Below the pieces are notes generated by a model. The model was not told the DNA's origin, ran no database searches, and worked only from the letters and a program-made list of their open reading frames with translations. Shown one piece after another: positions 54,201 through 64,000 of a stretch of 64,000 nt of DNA. Made by a program: the position numbers and the translations under genes. Positions within the stretch are counted from its first letter, which is position 1. The number at the start of each line of letters is the position of its first letter. Origin of the DNA: Archivesica marissinica (taxonomy: Eukaryota > Mollusca > Bivalvia > Venerida > Vesicomyidae); assembly GCA_014843695.1 (NCBI GenBank), contig CM026391.1, positions 14,071,365-14,135,364 of the forward strand, written 5' to 3'.

Positions 54201-56330
54201 AAATCCTATATTAATCTCTCCCTGGTTACACCAATATATCAAATCCTATATTAATACCTCCCTGGTTACACCAATATATCAAATCCTATATTAATACCTC
54301 CCTGGTTACACCAATATATAAAATCCTATATTAATCTCTCCCTGGTTACACCAATATATCAAATCCTATATTAATACCTCCCTGGTTACACCAATATATC
54401 AAATCCTATATTAATCCCTCCCTGGTTACACCAATATATCAAATCCTATATTAATACCTCCCTGGTTACACCAATATATCAAATCCTATATTAATCTCTC
54501 CCTGGTTACACCAATATATCAAATCCTATATTAATACCTCCCTGGTTACACCAATATATCAAATCCTATATTAATCTCTCCCTGGTTACACCAATATATC
54601 AAATCCTATATTAATCCCTCCCTGGTTACACCAATATATCAAATCCTATATTAATCCCTCCCTGGTTACAACAATATATCAAATCCTATATTAATCCCTC
54701 CCTGGTTACACCAATATATCAAATCCTATATTAATCTCTCCCTGGTTACACCAATATATCAAATCCTATATTAATATCTCCCTGGTTACACCAATATATC
54801 AAATCTTATATTAATATCTCCATGGTTACCTACACCAATCTATCAAATCTTATATTAATCTCTCCATGGTTACACCAATATATCAAATCCTATATTAATC
54901 TCTCCCTGGTTACACCAATCTATCAAATCTTATATTAATATCTCCATCGTTACCTACACCAATATATCAAATCTTATATTAATCTCTCCATGGTTACCTA
55001 CACCAATATATCAAATCTTATATTACTCTCTCCATGGTTACCTACACCAATCTATCAAATCTTATATTAATATCTCCATGGTTACCTACACCAATCTATC
55101 AAATCTTATATTAATATCTCCATGGTTACCTACACCAATCTATCAAATCTTATATTAATCTCTCCATGGTTACCTACACCAATATATCAAATCTTATATT
55201 ACTCTCTCCATGGTTACCTACACCAATCTATCAAATCTTATATTAATATCTCCATCGTTACCTACACCACTATATCAAATCTTATATTAATCTCTCCATG
55301 GTTACCTACACCAATATATCAAATCTTATATTACTCTCTCCATGGTTACCTACACCAATCTATCAAATCTTATATTAATATCTCCATGGTTACCTACACC
55401 AATCTATCAAATCTTATATTAATTACTCCATGGTTACCTACACCAATCTATCAAATCTTATATTAATCTCTCCATGGTTACCTACACCAATATATCAAAT
55501 CTTATATTACTCTCTCCATGGTTACCTACACCAATCTATCAAATCTTATATTAATATCTCCATCGTTACCTACACCAATCTATCAAATCTTATATTAATA
55601 TCTCCATCGTTACCTACACCAATATATCAAATCTTATATTACTCTCTCCATGGTTACCTACACCAATCTATCAAATCTTATATTAATCTCTCCATGGTTA
55701 CCTACACCAATCTATCAAATCTTATATTAATATCTCCATCGTTACCTACACCACTATATCAAATCTTATATTAATCTCTCCATGGTTACCTACACCAATA
55801 TATCAAATCTTATATTACTCTCTCCATGGTTACCTACACCAATCTATCAAATCTTATATTAATATCTCCATGGTTACCTACACCAATCTATCAAATCTTA
55901 TATTAATATCTCCATGGTTACCTACACCAATCTATCAAATCTTATATTAATCTCTCCATGGTTACCTACACCAATATATCAAATCTTATATTACTCTCTC
56001 CATGGTTACCTACACCAATCTATCAAATCTTATATTAATATCTCCATCGTTACCTACACCAATCTATCAAATCTTATATTAATATCTCCATCGTTACCTA
56101 CACCAATATATCAAATCTTATATTACTCTCTCCATGGTTACCTACACCAATCTATCAAATCTTATATTAATCTCTCCATGGTTACCTACACCAATCTATC
56201 AAATCTTATATTAATCTCTCCCTGGTTACACCAATATATCAAATCTTATATTAATCTCTCCAAGGTTACCTACACCAATATATCAAATCTTATATTAATC
56301 TCTCCATGGTTACACCAATATATCTGACTA
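51262..56330. repeat. 40/44-bp satellite, about 120 units
   Basis: Up to about 54045 the unit is 40 bp: 'ttaatctctccctggttaca', then 'ccaatatatcaaatcctata'. From about 54046 a 44-bp form with inserted 'ctac' and 'ccatggttacctacacc' is mixed in, and it dominates after 54820. A 40-bp block returns at 54180-54820. The largest array in the window, probably within upstream TRPC sequence. Confidence 0.96.
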
Positions 56331-56357
56331 ATTTGTGTACATTTAAATATAAACCGT

Positions 56358-56560
56358 AACCCGTTCAACACCAAGTAACTGACATGGACTGGTTCATGAT
56401 ATAATCTGATTTAAGTTATCTCTAAGCATTAGTAGCACATCTTTAGTATATATGTGGAATTTAGATGCCTTGCCTAAGGGTACAATCGTAATGGCTCCAG
56501 TGGGGCTCGAACCCCGGGCCTTTCGCACCTGAAGAGAACGCACTCCCACTGCACGACTTT
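56358..56560. mobile_element. MITE family P fragment joined to a SINE-B fragment
   Basis: 56358-56401 is the start of a family-P element ('ccgttcaacaccaagtaact'). 56450-56560 is the head half of a minus-strand SINE-B ('cttgcctaagggtacaatcg', 'ggggctcgaaccccgggcct'). Both are truncated at or near the array edges. Confidence 0.75.
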
Positions 56561-56611
56561 TTTTTTTCCGAGTACATTTGAAATGTCTTTCATTGCATTT
56601 CTTTACTGAGA

Positions 56612-57570
56612 CATTTAGGTAGCACAATGTAACGGTTTTATAACGAGGACAATTACATGTAGGTAGCACAATTTAACGGTTTTATAACGAGGACAATTAC
56701 ATGTAGGTAGCACAATGTAACGGTTTTATAACGTGGACAATTACATGTAGATAGCACAATGTAACGGTTTTATAACGTGGACAATTACATGTAGCACAAT
56801 GTAACGGTTTTATAACGAGGACAATTACATGTAGGTAGCACAATGTAACGGTTTTATAACGTGGACAATTACATGTAGATAGCACAATGTAACGGTTTTA
56901 TAACGTGGACAATTACATGTAGGTAGCACAATGTAACGGTTTTATAACGAGGACAATTACATGTAGGTAGCACAATGTAACGGTTTTATAACGAGGACAA
57001 TTACATGTAGGTAGCACAATGTAACGGTTTTATAACGAGGACAATTACATGTAGGTAGCACAATGTAACGGTTTTATAACGAGGACAATTACATGTAGGT
57101 AGCACAATGTAACGGTTTTATAACGAGGACAATTACATGTAGATAGCACAATGTAATGGTTTTATAGCGAGGACAATTACATGTACGTAGCACAATGTAA
57201 TGGTTTTATAACGAGGACAATTACATGTAGCACAATGTAACGGTTTTATAACGAGGACAATTACATGTAGGTAGCACAATGTAACGGTTTTATAACGAGG
57301 ACAACTACATGTAGGTAGCACAATGTAACGGTCTTATAACGAGGACAACTACATGTAGGTAGCACAATGTAACGGTTTTATAGCGAGGACAATTACATGT
57401 AGGTAGCACAATGTAACGGTTTTATAACGAGGACAATTACATGTAGCACAATGTAACGGTTTTATAACGAGGACAATTACATGTAGGTAGCACAATGTAA
57501 CGGTTTTATAACGAGGACAACTACATGTAGGTAGCACAATGTAACGGTTTTATAGCGAGGACAATTTTAC
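56612..57570. repeat. 44-bp minisatellite (40-bp variants), about 22 units
   Basis: Unit 'acatgtaggtagcacaatgt', then 'aacggttttataacgaggac' and 'aatt'. Some units lack 'gtag' and are 40 bp. Confidence 0.95.
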
Positions 57571-57631
57571 ATGATAACATCATTCTTAGAAATTATGACA
57601 ATCCTTTGCAACACATATATAACCTCAAAGC

Positions 57632-58505
57632 ATTGATGGAGACTAAATTGTTTGATTTTACAAAGCATTGATGGAGACTAAATTGTTTGATTTTACAAAG
57701 CATTGATGGAGAATAAATTGTTTGATTTTACAAAGCATTGATGGAGAATAAATTGTTTGATTTTACAAAGCATTGATGGAGACTAAATTGTTTGATTTTA
57801 CGAAGCATTGATGGAGACTAAATTGTTTGATTTTACGAAGCATTGATGGAGACTAAATTGTTTGATTTTACAAAGCATTGATGGAGACTAAATTGTTTGA
57901 TTTTACAAAGCATTGATGGAGACTAAATTGTTTGATTTTACAAAGCATTGATGGAGACTAAATTGTTTGATTTTACAAAGCATTGATGGAGAATAAATTG
58001 TTTGATTTTACAAAGCAATGATGGAGAATAAATTGTTTGATTTTACAAAGCATTGATGGAGACTAAATTGTTTGATTTTACGAAGCATTGATGGAGACTA
58101 AATTGTTTGATTTTACAAAGCATTGATGGAGACTAAATTGTTTGATTTTACGAAGCATTGATGGAGACTAAATTGTTTAATTTTACAAAGCATTGATGGA
58201 GACTAAATTGTTTGATTTTACAAAGCATTGATGGAGACTAAATTGTTTGATTTTACAAAGCATTGATGGAGACTAAATTGTTTGATTTTACAAAGCATTG
58301 ATGGAGACTAAATTGTTTGATTTTACAAAGCATTGATGGAGACTAAATTGTTTGATTTTACGAAGCATTGATGGAGACTAAATTGTTTGATTTTACGAAG
58401 CATTGATGGAGACTAAATTGTTTGATTTTACGAAGCATTGATGGAGACTACATTGTTTGATTTTACGAAGCATTGATGGAGACGATATTGTTTGATTTTA
58501 GGAAA
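57632..58505. repeat. 35-bp minisatellite, about 25 units
   Basis: Unit 'caaagcattgatggagacta', then 'aattgtttgatttta'. Very homogeneous, with caaag/cgaag and gacta/gaata variants. Confidence 0.95.
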
Positions 58506-58609
58506 CATTGGACAAGTAGGAATTTGTACAAATTATTAACTAGGAGATAAATCGGTTATTTCCATAGCATAATGGTTCTCACACAAGCCTCTCATTTCAC
58601 TGTAGGAAT

Positions 58610-59090
58610 GTTTTAACTTTTAACCTTTTACACATATAGAACCATTCCTGTCTTTTAGCAGGAATGTTTAAACTTTTAACCTTTTACACACATAGAACCA
58701 GTCCTGTCTTTTAGCAGCAAAGTTTTAACTTTTAACCTTTTACCAACATAGAATCAGTCCTGTCTTTTGGTGGGAATGTTTTAACTTTTAATCGTTTACC
58801 AACATAGAACCAGTCCTGTCTTTTAGCAGCAAAGTTTTAACCTTTTACACACATAGAACCAGTCTTGTCTTTTAACGGGAATGTTTTTTAACTTTTAACC
58901 ATTTACACACATAGAACCAGTCCTGTCTTTTAGCAGCAAAGTTTTAACTTTTAACCTTTTACACACATAGAACCAGTCCTAGTCCTGTCTTTTAGCAACA
59001 AAGTTTTAACTTTTAACCGTTTACACACATAGAACCAGTCCTGTCTTTTAGTGGGAAAGTTTTAACTTTTAACCTTTTACACACATAGAT
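58610..59090. repeat. About 60-bp minisatellite, 8 units
   Basis: Units contain 'acttttaaccttttacacac', 'atagaaccagtcctgtcttt' and 'tagcaggaatgtttta'. Confidence 0.92.
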
Positions 59091-60100
59091 CTATAGCAAA
59101 CCTGTAGCTAAATCCGAATGAATGAATCCACAGCCTTGGCTAATAGAACTATTTCCTCCTGTAGTGTATAAACATGTACATTGTATGTAAAAAGATTATG
59201 AGAGTGTATATATTTTGATGATAAAAATGAAAGCAGAATTATGAAGTCCTTGATAAGATTTTGTAGTTAAAATATTTATATTCATATATATATATTCATG
59301 TAATTCTACAGTTGATTTCCATAACATTTTTTATAGAATTATGAAGTAATGTGTATTAAAAAAATTATTGAGAAAAAATATTCTGGCTCGAAATTTAAAA
59401 TCCGATTTTAGACACTTTCCAATATTATGGCATGTATTTAATTGCCGACAAATGTTTATACTCTACCGTAATATTGTGTTTGTAGATTTTATAATGTCTT
59501 ATTCTAGTATCATTGAATGCTAATCTGGCTCATAAGAATGCTTTCAATTGTTAAAAAAAGCATTCGAGCCATACCGACGGAAAAGGAATGTGGGATTATG
59601 GGAAAAATACCCAGTAAATATTCTCCTACAATTCAACTTCCAACTCCACTTCCGGACGAAGATTTAATTAGATCACATATCGATAATTTCATCTCAACTT
59701 GCGTTACCGTAAAGTTCGCTTATAGCTCGCTATCAGTTATTATGATATAATTTTAAATAAGTCTGTTATAATTTGTTATTGTATCATAGATGGTGTACCA
59801 TTCTATAGAAAAAACGTATGCATTAAAATGAAATTGCATATCTTACTTCCAATCAGATACAAGTATACTAATTAAGCTACTGTTTGTGGAATTATTTGAA
59901 ACAAGCGCAAAGCCAGTTTAATTAAAATATTATTGGATATATAATAAACAGCTGGGGGTCACACATATTAAATCAGGACCATGTCTAGGCTTTAATTATG
60001 CAAATAAAGTCAGGTTAATACATTCACAGGTCAAAGGTGCTGATTTAAGAATACCGTAAAGTTGGGGACTGTCATATAGTCGAGTAAATATGGTACATCC
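59091..60100. other. AT-rich sequence without a supported gene
   Basis: The frame at 59517-59750 includes LPTPLPDEDLIRSHIDNF but matches no family I recognise and has no splice or poly(A) context. Confidence 0.4.
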
Positions 60101-60117
60101 TGGCACTTCAATGACAG

Positions 60118-60394
60118 ACAGGTGGATATGTAGTCCAGTGGTAACACGCTGGACTGGTAATCCAGGGATCGCAGGTTCGATCCCCCGTCTGGCCCTAATA
60201 AAATTAACAGTCTTTTGTTAAACCGAGGTCTCGTGTCGGTTCTTTACACCGTGCACGTAAAAGAACCAGAGGAGATTCTGGAATGGGTCTCTGTCTGTAT
60301 CATGCACTATCCTCCAAAATAAATAATCTCTTCAGGAGGCGTCGCTCATATGGACAACCGGTAGCGACGATAAATAAACGTAAAAACACACACA
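60118..60394 (+). mobile_element. SINE-E, full length with 11-bp target duplication
   Basis: Duplication 'ttcaatgacag' at 60107-60117 and 60395-60405. Head 'atgtagtccagtggtaacac' and 'gggatcgcaggttcgatccc', Thr-type anticodon-arm remnant 'ctggactggtaatccag'. Body with 'aaagaaccagaggagattct', tail 'gataaataaacgtaaaaaca'. This copy defines the family's 277-bp length. Confidence 0.93.
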
Positions 60395-60496
60395 TTCAAT
60401 GACAGTCATTCAATGAAAATAAGGCTGTTTTTCGCTATCGTTTGCAAAATTTGCAACTGCTAATTGCAATTAGAAGAAAACATGCCATTTTCAGGA

Positions 60497-60608
60497 CATA
60501 ATAGCATCAGATAGTGATGACGAGAACTTTGCAGGCTTTGATCCTGTAGGGCTTGATGATGAGGAATTACGGCAGATAAATCCGGAAGACATTGAAGTAA
60601 CGATGTAG
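60497..60608 (+). pseudogene. Possible acidic terminal exon of unknown origin
   Basis: An acceptor-like 'catgccattttcag' is followed by a frame reading DIIASDSDDENFAGFDPVGL, then DDEELRQINPEDIEVTM and TAG at 60606-60608. It is strongly acidic with coherent composition, unlike surrounding noncoding sequence. Such acid segments occur in several transposon and host proteins; I cannot name one. No upstream partner exon was found. It could be chance, a captured exon or a transposon remnant. Confidence 0.35.
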
Positions 60609-61271
60609 TTTGCTGAAGGAAAATGTCCAAAAATAACATTATAACAAGGTATAATAACAGGATGATGTCGATTTCTAAAATTAGTGATTTTATTATTAAA
60701 AATACACTTTTACACCCAAAAATGGACACACACAAAATGAAATAAGATTATTCTTGGGTAGTACATAGCTATAATGCAATCAATATGTATTATTATTTTA
60801 ATTTATGCAAAACCCTTTTATACTATTTTAATTAGCCTTGATAACAAATAGCCAGCAATTAAAATTAATTTCTTATTAATTACTTAGTGGTTACAAGCAA
60901 TAACAGTTATTGGTTGCTTAGCGATAATAGACTTGAGATGAATGTAATCCAGACCGTGAGTGCACCGATCAGTTATTTCTTTGCCCTGAAATAGTGTTTT
61001 TTTTATATATATAATAAACAGAAATATTATTTATGATTTTATGATTTTATTTCATATATTTAATTATCGTGATTGAATACTGGTTTACTGGTTTATAACA
61101 GACTTCTATCTACTGTGAAGACCTGTGATGGGAGTGGTAACATTCTCTCTACGGTCTTACAATTACGATAACACAATTTGCCTAAGTGCCAATTAAGGTA
61201 AAATTTCAGAAAAGATCAATTATTGTTACACAAATAAAGGACAATCAATGGAATACAAGAGTACAGAAAAG

Positions 61272-61730
61272 TACGGTGTTCCGTTAGGGCCATCGCGGTA
61301 TATAGAGGGAAATCAGGAAGGCGATGGCACGATGGTACGATGTCGATGGTACGATGTCGATGATACGATGGTCAACGCCATCGTACCATCGTACCATCGA
61401 CATCGTATCATCGGCATCGCGCCATCGTACCATCGACATCGTACCATCGACATTGTGCCATCGTACCATCGACATCGTGCCATCGTACCATCGACATCGT
61501 GCCATCGACATTGTGCCATCGTACCATCGACATCGTACCATCGACATTGTGCCATCGTACCATCGACATCGTGCCATCGACATCGTACCATCGACATCGT
61601 ACCATCGACATTGTGCCATCGTACCATCAACATCGTGCCATCGTAATCGTACCATCGACATCGTGCCATCGACATCGTGCCATCGCGTTACATTTTTTAT
61701 ATACCGCGATGACCCTAACGGAACACCGTA
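61272..61730. mobile_element. TIR element filled with a 'catcg' tandem array
   Basis: Inverted ends of about 30 bp ('tacggtgttccgttaggg' and its complement, then 'catcgcggtata'). Flank 'gaaaag' is present on both sides (61266-61271 and 61731-61736). The interior 61325-61685 is a degenerate array of 'catcgtaccatcgacatcgt' words on the right and their complement on the left. Overlapping open frames come from the repeat. Confidence 0.82.
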
Positions 61731-62025
61731 GAAAAGTCTGATTACAGCTGGCATTAATCATTAGGGGAATACATTTATTTAATGCACATTTAGGTGATGG
61801 TATCTGGTACCAATTGATAGCGATTTATAGCTATTTTAGTACAGTGCCAAGTGCAGGACAAAATACCCTACTCGCAAAACTTGTAGTGTTATAAGAATGA
61901 TCACATTTTAATGGAATTTCTGTGTTTTAGCATTAAAACTTTAATGACAAATCAATATTATGGTGATGCAAATCATTGGCTTAGCTTTCTATAGACACTG
62001 CTGCATTTTCTTCAAAAATTGAAAT

Positions 62026-62223
62026 ACAGTCTACATCCGTTATGTTGAATTCCGTCGGACCGAACAAAATACTTCAACATAACCGAAGTTTGACTTAACG
62101 AAATTCGATATAAACCGATCCAGTTATATGTAAAATGATAGTGTCTGAACCGGGACTTTGATCCGACTTCGAGATAACCGGAGAATTCGACATAACTGAC
62201 TTTGACATAACGGATGTAGACTG
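62026..62223. mobile_element. TA-flanked mini-element (Tc1/mariner-pogo type)
   Basis: Ends 'cagtctacatccgttatgtt' and 'cataacggatgtagactg' are inverted and flanked by TA (62024-62025 and 62224-62225). Inner repeats 'ttcgacataac' occur in both orientations. 198 bp, non-coding. Confidence 0.88.
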
Positions 62224-62344
62224 TATTAAAATGCAAAAAATGAAATAAAAATAAAATAAAGGGTAAGAGGATGGAGGTGTTTGATGTGCAGCGAACATAT
62301 CGAATATTAAAATAAGTCAGTATTTCAAATCATTTTAATTGATA

Positions 62345-62545
62345 AAGTGGAAGTCGTGGTAGCGCATTCGCTTTAAGTGGGAAAGGCCCGAAGTTCACGC
62401 CCCGCTGGTAAGGCATTTGAATTCCACATTGCCTCTTCTCTCTCCCTCATGGCGATGGATTCCATAAAGGAATGAGGACTCGAGAACGATTAATATAAGT
62501 TGCAAGAACTTGTTTTGCAATTGCGCTAAAATAAATTTGCTTAAA
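62345..62545 (+). mobile_element. SINE-B, plus strand, diverged
   Basis: 'gtcgtggtagcgcattcgct' and 'gaagttcacgccccgctgg' (degenerate boxes), then 'cctcatggcgatggattcca' and tail 'gcaattgcgctaaaataaat'. The 'cccttaggcaag' block is deleted. Confidence 0.85.
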
Positions 62546-62705
62546 CTAATAAAGATTTGATTTTCCGAACTGGTTCAAGGTAGAGCAGTAAGACAGGAAA
62601 AGCAATCATGGGCTGTCATTATTGTGTGGGGGAACATAACAGACTCTTGTTCAACATGACAATGCAAATAAATGTTACTTATTTCTCGTACACATATGCC
62701 TTAAC

Positions 62706-63237
62706 TAGTGATAAACCGATTATCGCTAGTCACCGACAATCGTTCGCCGGCATGGACATCGGCGATAATCGATTGTGAAAATGTGTAATCGATTATAATC
62801 GACGAGTCTTTATTTTTGTCTCTTCCTTTTATGTTTGTTTATACCTCAAATAAAACCACGATTTACTAATGGCTGTATTTTATTAGCATTGCACGTTTGC
62901 AACAACAATTCTAACTGTATCTAGTACTAGACTTTTCACTAGTATGTCACTAAGCGTTCTGTCCTCTATTAACTTAAAAACTAATTTTATATCAGGTGGC
63001 AGTCTACTAACTTAAAGTCTAGTACTCAGATGTAGCTGAGTAACTAATTTGTCGAAACTAGTAACTTGTAAGTAATTTATTAGCACTAAATAGATTGTTA
63101 AACTCACACATTAGATGGAATGATTTTGATTTATAACTATATGAATTGCCCGATTAATAATCAATTATCTAATCGGTTTACCCGTCCGATTATTCCGATT
63201 AATCGATTATGGATTTTGAAACTGATGCACACCACTA
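62706..63237. mobile_element. hAT-like element, second copy
   Basis: Left end 'tagtgataaaccgattatcg', right end 'gatgcacaccacta'; interior matches 23858-24358 closely. 'gccttaac' lies directly left (62698-62705) and, after four extra bases, right (63242-63249), probably the 8-bp duplication. No coding remnant was seen. Confidence 0.78.
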
Positions 63238-63248
63238 TATAGCCTTAA

Positions 63249-63481
63249 CCCATTCAACACCAAGTAACTCACATGGACTGGTCCATGATATTCATAAACC
63301 AATAAATGAATCAGAAAATCACATTTGGACAAGTTCATTTATCAAAATGGGTAATTATGTCTAAAAATAGTCATATCACTGGCAAAAAGTGCAGATCCTG
63401 ATGAGACGGCTCGTCACGAGCCAACTCATCTGGATCTACACTTTTTGTAAGCCTATTTAGAGGTCTGTGGTGTTGAAAGGG
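63249..63481 (+). mobile_element. TTAA-type MITE family P, copy 6
   Basis: TTAA at 63245-63248 and 63482-63485; ends 'cccattcaacacca' and 'tggtgttgaaaggg'; central hairpin 'gagacggctcgtcacgagcc'. It abuts the hAT-like element. Confidence 0.9.
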
Positions 63482-63639
63482 TTAAAATGTGGCGATATAG
63501 ACATTCAGTTAGAGCAGATTGACCTGTCCTTTTTAGGGTCATACGAATAATCTAAAGTAAGGCTGGCAACATGTGTGCAAGAAGCAATTTTGATACTTGA
63601 AAACTTATATTTCAGAGCTAGATAATTATGTTTATTAGA

Positions 63640-64000
63640 TACGTTTATTTATTGACGCCCCCTGGTTAATCGAGGCAAATTCCTCCTGAAGTATATCAGT
63701 AATTTTGGATATGTTTATTTCTTGACGCCCCCTGGTTAATCGAGGCAAATGCCTCCAGAATTATATCAGTAATTTTGGATATGTTATTTATTGACGCCCC
63801 CTGATTAATCGGGGGCAATACCTCCAGAAGTATGTCAGTAATTTTGGATATGTTATTTATTGACGCCCCCTGGTTAATTGGGGGCAATGCCTCCAGAAGT
63901 ATATCAGTAATTTTGGATATGTTATTTATTGACGCCCCCTGGTTAATTGGGGGCAATGCCTCCTGAAGTATATCAGTAATTTTGGATATGTTATTTATTG
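63640..64000. repeat. About 70-bp minisatellite running off the window end
   Basis: Five or more units with 'tatttattgacgccccctgg', 'ttaatcgggggcaatgcc' and 'tatatcagtaattttggat'. The array continues past base 64000. Confidence 0.93.

Noticed and set aside
51262..56330. CRISPR-like array
   Set aside because: Units are directly adjacent with no unique spacers, the context is animal genomic DNA, and there are no cas genes.
61248..61754. Overlapping ORFs of 120-156 codons on both strands
   Set aside because: They are products of the 'catcg' tandem words inside a TIR element.

Overview
The window is animal nuclear DNA, AT-rich and built mostly of tandem arrays and transposable elements. I read it as a lophotrochozoan, probably a bivalve mollusc. 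The basis is the style of the tRNA-derived SINEs, the mix of DNA-transposon families and an invertebrate TRPC-type channel gene. The species cannot be fixed from sequence alone.

One host gene is recognisable. It is a TRPC (canonical transient receptor potential) channel on the minus strand, represented by two consecutive coding exons. Exon 48305-48739 carries the start codon and the N-terminal ankyrin region. Exon 36898-37422 carries the last ankyrin segment and the linker before the membrane domain. The exons join in phase 0 across an intron of about 10.9 kb. Sequence above 48.7 kb is probably 5' intron or upstream DNA and sequence below 36.9 kb is probably the next intron. I saw no further TRPC exon.

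Layout: 0.1-3.1 kb holds a SINE whose core has become a 36-bp minisatellite, a 29-bp array and a small MULE-like element. 3.3-11.4 kb is a DNA-transposon cluster. It contains a FLYWCH-MULE transposase pseudogene inside a complete element with a 9-bp target duplication, two non-autonomous FLYWCH-bearing relatives, a hAT element with a BED-finger remnant and a fold-back element. 11.9-24.6 kb alternates minisatellites with SINEs, TTAA-flanked MITEs, a CAGGG-ended element with a nested TA-flanked element, and a hAT-like element. 25.2-27.4 kb is a 20-bp satellite. 27.4-36.7 kb holds SINEs, inverted repeats, arrays with C- or G-runs and a LINE 3' end. 36.9-48.7 kb is the TRPC segment, whose intron holds 29-, 34- and 30-bp arrays. 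48.8-59.1 kb is nearly all minisatellite, including a 5-kb 40/44-bp array. 59-64 kb holds SINEs, TIR elements and one further array.

Adding hand-read intervals, tandem arrays fill roughly a third or more of the window. The main theme is that several arrays can be traced to a specific piece of a dispersed element or of the TRPC gene. Examples are a SINE core, a SINE tRNA head, a dispersed repeat, a hairpin MITE, MULE terminal repeats, and the 3' splice junction of the TRPC exon itself. Most long open frames are by-products of stop-free repeat units and are not called as genes.
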